Source: Bacteroidales bacterium
GTDB taxonomy: Bacteria > Bacteroidota > Bacteroidia > Bacteroidales > FEN-979
Direction of reading: 5' to 3'
DNA length: 15,831 nt
NCBI GenBank assembly: GCA_016926765.1
Contig: JAFGNY010000025.1
Span: forward strand, 1-15,831
In this document: piece by piece, positions 7,427 through 14,000 of the stretch
Layout: every line of letters begins with the position of its first letter
Numbering within the stretch: position 1 is the first letter of the stretch
Notes under the pieces: generated by a model
The model's database searches: none
Told to the model about the DNA's origin: nothing
Seen by the model: only the letters and a program-made list of their open reading frames with translations
Translations under genes and position numbers: made by a program

Positions 7427-7468
7427 GTCCGCTCGTCCGCTTGTCCGCTTGTTCAAGCTAGTCCGCTT
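7427..7468. repeat. 8-bp tandem repeat GTCCGCTY, four units, overlapping the pspC 3' end
   Basis: Units begin at 7427, 7435, 7443 and 7461; GTTCAAGCTA interrupts at 7451-7460. On the minus strand the last pspC codons (RQAD) and its TAG stop are made of the repeat. The array starts after TTTCACCT, as does the similar array at 8218. Confidence 0.9.
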
Positions 7469-7658
7469 GTCTCTCAGGTATGATGATCCAGGCGAGGATA
7501 TAAGCCAGCAAACCCATTCCTCCGGCGAAAAAGAGAACAGCCCATGCTACCCGGATTAAAACGGGGTCGATATTCAGGTAATTGCCCAGGCCGCCGCAAA
7601 CACCGCCTATTACTTTGTCTTTTTGTGACCGGTATAATCTCTTAACCTCTTCTGTCAT
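7458..7658 (-). CDS. Small PspC-domain membrane protein
   Basis: A 66-residue protein with the PspC signature: KVIGGVCGGLGNYLNIDP (residues 15-32), then LIRVAWAVLFFAGG leading into one hydrophobic membrane span (about 37-60) with the IIIPE ending typical of the domain. PspC-type proteins sit in the inner membrane; in Proteobacteria they take part in phage-shock stress signalling, and the role in Bacteroidota is not defined. The gene is convergent with sufE and divergent from the SufT-like gene, so it interrupts the suf row on the other strand. Its last four residues lie within the GTCCGCTT repeat array. Confidence 0.9.
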   Translation of the reverse strand: MTEEVKRLYRSQKDKVIGGVCGGLGNYLNIDPVLIRVAWAVLFFAGGMGLLAYILAWIIIPERQAD

Positions 7659-7682
7659 GGTTTCTTCGTTTTGGTTCTCCGG

Positions 7683-7713
7683 CGAAGATAATCCGAAACC
7701 TTTTTGCAGACAA
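7683..7713 (-). promoter_or_regulatory. Candidate promoter of the PspC-domain gene
   Basis: On the minus strand TTG (7711-7713) is followed after 20 bases by TATCTTCG (7683-7690), close to the TAnnTTTG -7 element. It lies 24 bases before the ATG at 7658. The spacing fits Bacteroidota promoters. Confidence 0.5.
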
Positions 7714-7755
7714 TCCTCCTTTCGATAAGATGCCGGAAATCGTCGGTAAAATGGT

Positions 7756-7763
7756 TAATTTTG
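7756..7763 (+). promoter_or_regulatory. Candidate -7 element for the SufT-like gene
   Basis: TAATTTTG matches TAnnTTTG exactly and lies 15 bases before the ATG at 7779. No clear -33 TTG is present at the expected distance. It supports 7779 rather than a start at 7704. Confidence 0.45.
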
Positions 7764-7778
7764 CAGAAAGACGACCCG

Positions 7779-8096
7779 ATGGACCTGAAAAAACTTGAAA
7801 TGGAAAACAAGGTCATCGCTGCCATCAAGCAGGTATATGACCCCGAGATTCCCGTCAACATCTATGATCTTGGTTTGATCTATGAACTGACGATTGACGA
7901 ACAGAATAACGTCAGCGTCCTGATGACCCTGACCACCCCCAATTGTCCGGTTGCTGAAGATATGCCCGGGATAGTACAGAAAGAGATCAAAATGATCGAA
8001 GGGATCGGAGAGGTGACCGTTGAACTTACCTTCGAGCCCCCCTGGGATATGGAAAAACTTTCTGATGAAGCGAAGCTGGAGCTGGGATTAATGTAG
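7779..8096 (+). CDS. SufT/MIP18-type (DUF59) Fe-S maturation protein
   Basis: A 105-residue protein of the MIP18/DUF59 family. Conserved parts are YDPEIPVNIYDLGLIYEL (20-37), the cysteine motif LTTPNCPVAEDMP (C56), and FEPPWD near the end. Members such as SufT, PaaD and the eukaryotic CIA protein MIP18 help mature Fe-S proteins, and a DUF59 gene commonly accompanies suf operons in this phylum. An upstream in-frame ATG at 7704 would add 25 residues with no family resemblance and would overlap the -7 motif, so the start at 7779 is preferred. The gene is separated from sufE by the oppositely oriented pspC and probably has its own promoter. Its TAG stop is followed at once by GTCAT-type repeats. 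Confidence 0.9.
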   Translation: MDLKKLEMENKVIAAIKQVYDPEIPVNIYDLGLIYELTIDEQNNVSVLMTLTTPNCPVAEDMPGIVQKEIKMIEGIGEVTVELTFEPPWDMEKLSDEAKLELGLM

Positions 8097-8120
8097 TCAT
8101 AGGGGTCATGAGGTCATGAG
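8096..8120. repeat. GTCATGAG-type repeat x3 at the sufT-like stop
   Basis: Units GTCATAGGG (8096-8104), GTCATGAG (8105-8112) and GTCATGAG (8113-8120). The last base of the TAG stop is the first base of the array. A G/T-rich, possibly decayed repeat stretch continues to about 8165 (GTGGTG-like steps). Nothing else is recognisable up to the GTCCGCTT array. Confidence 0.85.
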
Positions 8121-8217
8121 GTGGTGAAGTGATTTAGTGCCGTGGTGATAAGGGGTTGTGGTGTAATAGCAATCCAGTTATCTGGAGCTAATCGTTTTTA
8201 CTGATAGTATTTCACCT

Positions 8218-8257
8218 GTCCGCTTGTCCGCTTGCCCGCTCGTCCGCTTGTCCGCTT
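8218..8257. repeat. 8-bp tandem repeat GTCCGCTT, five units, upstream of dxs
   Basis: Units begin at 8218, 8226, 8234, 8242 and 8250; the third reads GCCCGCTC. The array follows TTTCACCT exactly as the array at 7427 does, and stops 7 bases before the dxs -7 element. Confidence 0.94.
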
Positions 8258-8264
8258 TTTTTCA

Positions 8265-8272
8265 TACCTTTG
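8265..8272 (+). promoter_or_regulatory. Candidate dxs -7 element
   Basis: TACCTTTG matches TAnnTTTG exactly and lies 23 bases before the dxs ATG. The -33 region falls inside the GTCCGCTT repeat. The position 22 bases upstream reads TCG (8240-8242), where the regular repeat would give TTG. Confidence 0.55.
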
Positions 8273-8295
8273 CCTGCCCTTAACTTTTTGTACGC

Positions 8296-10194
8296 ATGAC
8301 TCCGGCAATCGGTCCATTATTAGCCAACGTTGATTCTCCTGCCGATCTCAAGAAACTGAACATAGAGGAGTTACCCCAGTTGTGCGAAGAGATCCGCACA
8401 CTGATCATCGATGTGATCTCGGTCAATCAGGGCCATCTCGGAGCCAGCCTTGGGGCAGTGGAGTTGGCAGTTGCACTTCATTATGTATTCGGTACGCCGG
8501 AAGATAAAATTATCTGGGATGTAGGGCATCAGGCGTATGCCCATAAGATCCTGACCGGACGGAAGGGTCTCTTCCACACAATCCGGATGTATAAGGGAAT
8601 CAGCGGATTCCCAAAGATGTCGGAAAGCGAATACGACGCATTTGGTGTTGGCCACTCCTCTACTTCCATCTCGGCAGCCCTCGGCATGGGCGTTGCAGCA
8701 AAACTAAGCGGAAACCATACCCAGCATCAGGTAGCTGTGATCGGTGATGGGGCAATGACCGGCGGGATGGCGATGGAAGCGCTGAACAATGCCGGGGTTT
8801 CCAATGCTAACCTCCTGGTGATCCTCAATGACAATCAGATCGCCATTGACAAGAACGTCGGCGCTATCAAGGATTATCTTGCCGATATTGTAACCAGCCG
8901 CACGTACAATAAAATCAGGGATAAAATCTGGTTCCTGATGGGTGGTGGCACCAAGTACGGGAAGAATTCCAGAGCTATCGTGAAACAACTGGGGAATGCG
9001 GTGAAATCCTCCATCCTCACCCGGAGCAACTTGTTCGAAGCCTTCAACTTCCGCTATTTCGGACCGGTCGACGGAAACGATGTCATCCGGCTGGTGAAGC
9101 TCCTGTCGGACCTCAAGGTCATCCATGGCCCCAAATTATTGCACCTGAGTACGGTCAAGGGGAAAGGATTTGAACAGGCTGAAAAGGATCAGACCAGTTT
9201 TCATTCACCCGGGGTTTTTGACCGGACTACCGGAATCATCCAGGAAGATAAATGCCATGGCCAGGCGCCAAAATATCAGACGGTGTTCGGCAGGACCATC
9301 ATCGAACTGGCGGAGAAAAATCCCCGGATCGTCGGGATCACCCCCGCTATGTCGACCGGCTGCTCCCTCAACTTCATGATGAGCAAGATGCCCGACCGCG
9401 CTTACGATGTCGGTATTGCCGAACAGCATGCCGTCACCTTTTCGGCCGGAATGGCAACCCAGGGCTTTATCCCATTTTGTAATATTTACAGCACCTTCAT
9501 GCAGCGGGCTTACGACCAGTTGATTCATGATGTAGCGATCCAGAGGTTGCATGTGGTATTTTGCCTCGACAGGGGCGGGCTGGTCGGAGAAGACGGCCCC
9601 ACTCATCATGGGGCGTTTGACCTTGCCTTCCTGCGTTGTATCCCCAATCTGACGGTTGCCTCTCCCATGAACGAAGAGGAGCTGCGTAACCTGATGTTCA
9701 CGGCCCAGATTGACGGCATGGGACCCTTTGCGATCCGTTATCCGAGGGGAAGAGGCGTGATGCCTCATTGGAAAACCGAATTTCAGAAAGTGATGCCGGG
9801 AGAGGGAAGGATGATCCGTGAAGGGAATGAGGTTGCCATTCTTTCCATCGGCCCCGCAGGCAATAACGTTGTCGCCGCGTGCGCAGCGCTGGACAAGGAG
9901 GGAATCTCTGTGGGACATATGGATATGCGTTTCCTGAAGCCGTTGGATGAGTTCCTTTTACATGTGATCCTGAAAAAGTACCGGAGAATCATTACGGTCG
10001 AAGATGGCACCATTATCGGAGGACTTGGAAGTGCGGTTCTGGAATTTGTCAATGAGCATCAGTATCGTGCCACAGTGAAACGGCTTGGAATTCCCGACCG
10101 GTTTGTTGGACAGGGCTCACTTGCAGAACTTTATCGTGAATGTGGCTTCGACGAAGAGGGGATCGTGCAGGCGGTAAAAGAGATGATTACCTGA
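8296..10194 (+). CDS. dxs: 1-deoxy-D-xylulose-5-phosphate synthase
   Basis: Dxs condenses pyruvate with glyceraldehyde 3-phosphate to DXP, using thiamine diphosphate and Mg2+. It is the first step of the MEP isoprenoid pathway and also feeds thiamine and pyridoxal synthesis. The 632-residue length is normal. Visible motifs: GHLGASLG with H47, WDVGHQAYAHKILTGR with H78, the cofactor motif GDGAMTGG (from G150) through N180, the catalytic glutamate E376 in GIAEQHAV, and D433/H437 in GEDGPTHHGAFD. The C-terminal domain (about 505-632) is complete. The ATG at 8296 sits 23 bases after a -7 motif. MEP enzymes IspG and IspH need Fe-S clusters, which gives a possible logic for the location after suf genes. 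Confidence 0.97.
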   Translation: MTPAIGPLLANVDSPADLKKLNIEELPQLCEEIRTLIIDVISVNQGHLGASLGAVELAVALHYVFGTPEDKIIWDVGHQAYAHKILTGRKGLFHTIRMYKGISGFPKMSESEYDAFGVGHSSTSISAALGMGVAAKLSGNHTQHQVAVIGDGAMTGGMAMEALNNAGVSNANLLVILNDNQIAIDKNVGAIKDYLADIVTSRTYNKIRDKIWFLMGGGTKYGKNSRAIVKQLGNAVKSSILTRSNLFEAFNFRYFGPVDGNDVIRLVKLLSDLKVIHGPKLLHLSTVKGKGFEQAEKDQTSFHSPGVFDRTTGIIQEDKCHGQAPKYQTVFGRTIIELAEKNPRIVGITPAMSTGCSLNFMMSKMPDRAYDVGIAEQHAVTFSAGMATQGFIPFCNIYSTFMQRAYDQLIHDVAIQRLHVVFCLDRGGLVGEDGPTHHGAFDLAFLRCIPNLTVASPMNEEELRNLMFTAQIDGMGPFAIRYPRGRGVMPHWKTEFQKVMPGEGRMIREGNEVAILSIGPAGNNVVAACAALDKEGISVGHMDMRFLKPLDEFLLHVILKKYRRIITVEDGTIIGGLGSAVLEFVNEHQYRATVKRLGIPDRFVGQGSLAELYRECGFDEEGIVQAVKEMIT

Positions 10195-10198
10195 AACC

Positions 10199-10212
10199 GG
10201 ATGCCAGATGCC
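10199..10212. repeat. Two 7-bp GATGCC units just after the dxs stop
   Basis: GGATGCC (10199-10205) and AGATGCC (10206-10212) start 5 bases after the dxs TGA. A short array, but of the same kind and placement as those after sufE and sufT. Confidence 0.5.
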
Positions 10213-10262
10213 TGCTGATAACATACTATCAAATTCACGTCATTCAAAATTCCCACATCACC

Positions 10263-11042
10263 ATGAAAAATAAAGCAATCGTCACCGGAGCCTACGGAGC
10301 TATCGGAAAAGCAATCGTTGCCGGAATTGCCGGCTATGGCATGGAAGTCATCCTGGTTGGCAGGGATGAAAATAAGTTAAAACAGGCCATTGACGACATA
10401 CATGAAATTCATCCTGATGCGGCGCTTGGATATGCAGTCACAGACCTTTCACGGAAGTCTGAGATCATTGAGCTGAGCGAAGCCTGGGAAGGATCTCTTC
10501 AGGTGCTTGTGAACAATGCGGCAACCTGTCCGAGAAGCCGCACCGAAACCCCGGAAGGGATTGAGATGCAGTGGGCGGCGAACGTTCTGGGCTATTACTG
10601 GATGATCCGGTATTTCTCTCCTCATATGCGGGAACAAACCGATGCCCGGATCGTGAATGTGGCCAGCTACTGGGCAGGAGGGTTGAACTTCAGCGACCTT
10701 GAATATAAAACACGATACTACAACAATGATGAAGCCTACCGGCAGTCCAAACAGGCCGACCGGATGCTGGCAGCGGGATTTGCTTCGAGGCTGAAAGGAG
10801 ATGGGATTGCGGTCAATGCCTGCCATCCGGGCGACGTGGTCTCCAAAGTGAGCAGCGACCTGGGGTATGGAGGAAACGAAACACCCGGGGAGGGAGCCGA
10901 TACGCCGGTCTGGCTGGCAACCTCAGCCGGGGCAGAAGGGAAAAGCGGCCTCTATTTTGAACAGCGCGAAAGACGCCAATGCCCCTTTATGAAAGATCGA
11001 GCAGGAGTTGAGAGACTGATGAAGGTGTGCGAGAACTATTAA
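10263..11042 (+). CDS. Short-chain dehydrogenase/reductase
   Basis: A 259-residue NAD(P)-dependent SDR. Visible motifs: the nucleotide-binding TGAYGAIG (8-15, with Ala where the middle Gly often is), the NNAA motif (84-87), S135 in VNVAS, and YxxxK as Y159/K163 in AYRQSKQADRM. HPGDVVSKV (188-196) follows, as in retinol-dehydrogenase/WWOX-like SDRs, which often have YxxSKxAN. Substrate unknown. An in-frame ATG at 10140 would overlap the dxs end by 55 bases and add 41 unrelated residues, so 10263 is chosen; its N-terminus MKNKAIVTGA is ideal for the fold. The gene is 68 bases after dxs and convergent, with a 12-base gap, with the T9SS protein gene. Confidence 0.9.
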   Translation: MKNKAIVTGAYGAIGKAIVAGIAGYGMEVILVGRDENKLKQAIDDIHEIHPDAALGYAVTDLSRKSEIIELSEAWEGSLQVLVNNAATCPRSRTETPEGIEMQWAANVLGYYWMIRYFSPHMREQTDARIVNVASYWAGGLNFSDLEYKTRYYNNDEAYRQSKQADRMLAAGFASRLKGDGIAVNACHPGDVVSKVSSDLGYGGNETPGEGADTPVWLATSAGAEGKSGLYFEQRERRQCPFMKDRAGVERLMKVCENY

Positions 11043-11054
11043 CGTGCGTCTCAG

Positions 11055-14000
11055 TTAGTAGATCACAAGCTTTTTTGCGTAGAACTTCTGTTCCCCGAGA
11101 ACCCTGACAAAATAGATGCCCGGTGGGAATGACGAAATATCCAGCGTCAATGGAATATCCTGCGATAGACCGGATAAAACCGTATGACTGACTGGAATCC
11201 CGCGAAGATCAAGCAGGTCGATCGTCAAACGGCTCGTTAAATCTTCCGAAACCTGAAGACAGACAGTATTCGTTGCCGGATTCGGGTAAAGCTGGATTCC
11301 GTCAGTTACCACTGTATTCTCTTCAATTCCAACGCAGTCGGATATATAGATATAGTTTTTCTTATGCATCTGCTGATTATGAATTCCATCAGAAATTGTC
11401 AGGATCACATCGTACAGGCCCGTCTCAGGATACTCAACAACAGGGTTCTGCTCCGTTGAAGAAGCTGGAATTCCGCCGGGGAATTCCCACTGCCAGGAGG
11501 TTACGTTATCAAATGAGTCGTCGGTAAAATGAATGGTATGCCAACGGCAGACATGGGTTGTGTCGGCATGGAAGAACGGGAAGGGCCCGTCGATATTTAC
11601 TTCCAGGAAGTCAAGGTAACGTTTGAATAAAATCGCTTTTTGTGAGGGGGGATCGCTATCCACAAGTTGCCCGAACTCTTTGAATGTGCCAATGGTTTTA
11701 TAATTTTCTCCGGCATAGGCAAATTCAAGGCACCTGGGTACATCATCCTCACTGTTCATCAGGGCAAATCCCTCACCTTTTGGGATGACTTCAAAGATGG
11801 CATAGGCTGAAGATCCCAGGTAGTCGTACTCCATCCCTTCGGTCATTGTCCCGTTAACTCCTTGCAATGCAGGGAAATAGTAAACGGTTACCCGTTCGGT
11901 GGAAAACTGAAAAATATCTTCCAGCATCTCTCCTGTCCCATAATACCAGGAGGCATAGCTTTCCATATAGACGTTTCCTCCGTTGGTCAGGTAGTTGATC
12001 AGCTGGTTTGTCTCGTCCGTTGTAAGGCCATAGGAACCGGGGAAAGAGGTTCCCAAAATAAAAAAAGCTGCCGGATAGATGTTCAGGTTTTCAGGAATGG
12101 ATGTGTACAGATTGTATCCCAAATTCAAACTGTCCATCAGGTGGCTCATCAGAGGCACCGAAGTGGTGTTGGTGGAAAGGTTGATCAGGGCAACAGGATG
12201 AGTTCCAATGGTGAGACTGCAAGGATAAACGATCTCATCATCCGTATTATATGTAACCACTAATTCCATATCAGCTTGATGCCCTGAAGGGGTATTCCGG
12301 AGAGAACTTAACGTAAACACGGCATAGTAATCTGATTTCTCACCCATGCTTCCGGCAGAAAGGGTGGTTGAGGAGAGGATCTCCATAAATTCATCCTCTG
12401 TTGAGAGGGAGACCATCACGTCGTCGGCGGGCAGACTTCCCTGGTTGGTAAGAGTGAATACCAGGTCGACTGTCTCTCCGGCATCCAGGAGTGCGTTCAC
12501 ACCATCCTGCACCTCCATCCCGTTTACCTGCATACGAACAGCGGACACGGGAAGGAAAAAATGATGTTCCCATCGTTTCCCCCCGGAGGAAGCCACGATT
12601 CTGCAAGGCAGAGAGGTGTTATCAGGGAGCTCGGACTGAAGGAGAAAAGAAAAAGCGCCGGACAGATCAACGGATTGTCCTGCACCAATTTGTGTCACGG
12701 AGGCCACACTGTCGGTAATTAGTAAATCAGGATGATCACAGTAAAAGTTTAGTGTGACTTCTCCCATCTGAACCAGCGTGATATTGGTCACTTCAAGATC
12801 CAGAGATGCCGGCTCGGCAAACTGCAGATACCCTGAATTGCTGGCTAATTCATGCCGGATGTTTAGTCCGGATGAGAGCTGAAACAGTTTGTCGGCGCTT
12901 ATCCCCTTACTATCCGTCACCCTGATGGGTAAATCATAAAGGGTATTGGTATCGGCACCGGTGATGGAGAGATATCCTTCCGGCGTCAGGTTGATGATTC
13001 CGGGAATCATAGGCGGGATCCAGGCATAGGAATTTCCCGATTCGGCTTCCAGATCGAAAATGGGGTCAATCACCGTATTGAATTTTTTACCCTGAGAAAT
13101 ACCCGTCCAGACGATCAGGTTATTTTGTCCTAAGGTAGGATCACCATAACTAAACGTTGTTTTTCCATCGGGAAAAAGGGTCATACCAAACTCCACGCTG
13201 GTCTGGGCCTCCGCTCCAGATACTGAGAGCTGCCAGCGGAACCTGACCGAATCAGGCGAGGTGCTCATCCACATCCCGTCGCCATCCGACTGACGGATCA
13301 CAAAATTCCATGAAAAGGCAGGGGCGATAGCCAGACTGTAGTCAAACATATCAGAAGGACTGCATAAATAGGGATATGGAAGGTGATCATTTGTAACATG
13401 GATCATCCCGTAGGCATTGACATAGAGCGTGTCGTAGAATGTTCCAAAGAAAGGAAACGCAAAGGGTAACGGAACTGTCGCATAGGGTTTCCCCGAGCTT
13501 TGCGGATTAAGCTGCTCATCGGTAAACGGACTGTATGGTGTACTTCCTGTCAGTTTCTGATAAGGCAGGTGCAGCGACCAGGTATAGGGTGATTCTCCTC
13601 CCTGGGCCTGAAAATCGGCCCAGTAATTTCCTGAGGAGAAGGGAGGTAACTCGTCATTCAGGATTTCAGGGCAGTCATAGTACACGGAACCAATGGTAGA
13701 GAGGATGGTGGTCCCCTGGTTGTTGATGGGAACTTCTGTGGTGCTGCAGGGGAAAACATGGGTAGAGGCATCGTAGTGAAGAAAAGAGGCTTCATGCACG
13801 ATTCCCTGACCGGTATTTGAAGGGTCACGCTCTTCCACGATGAGAAAGAACTTGGCCGGAACACCTGGCTCAACATAACTCAGCAATGGGGTCACATCAA
13901 TACCAAATTCCAGCCTCTTCTGTGCGGGCAGGGAGTCAAATCCCTGCATGTAATAAGGGCCTCCCTGATTGGAGAAGATAATGGGTTGGTATACATGATC

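Noticed and set aside
7704..7778. Upstream in-frame start for the SufT-like protein
   Set aside because: The extra 25 residues lack family similarity and cover the exact -7 motif TAATTTTG. ATG 7779 gives the normal N-terminus.
8176..8184. CCAG/CTGG mini-hairpin (about 8173-8184) as a terminator of the sufT-like gene
   Set aside because: The stem is only four base pairs, is about 80 bases from the stop, and has no adjacent T-run.
7427..8257. Repeats as a CRISPR array
   Set aside because: The units are contiguous 8-mers without spacers, and no cas gene is present.
10140..10262. Upstream in-frame start for the SDR
   Set aside because: It would overlap the dxs end and add 41 residues before the Rossmann strand. 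ATG 10263 gives the standard MKNKAIVTGA start.
11862..12718. Plus-strand open frames opposite the T9SS gene
   Set aside because: The minus-strand frame is continuous for 1356 codons with recognisable domains. The plus frames have no motif or start context.
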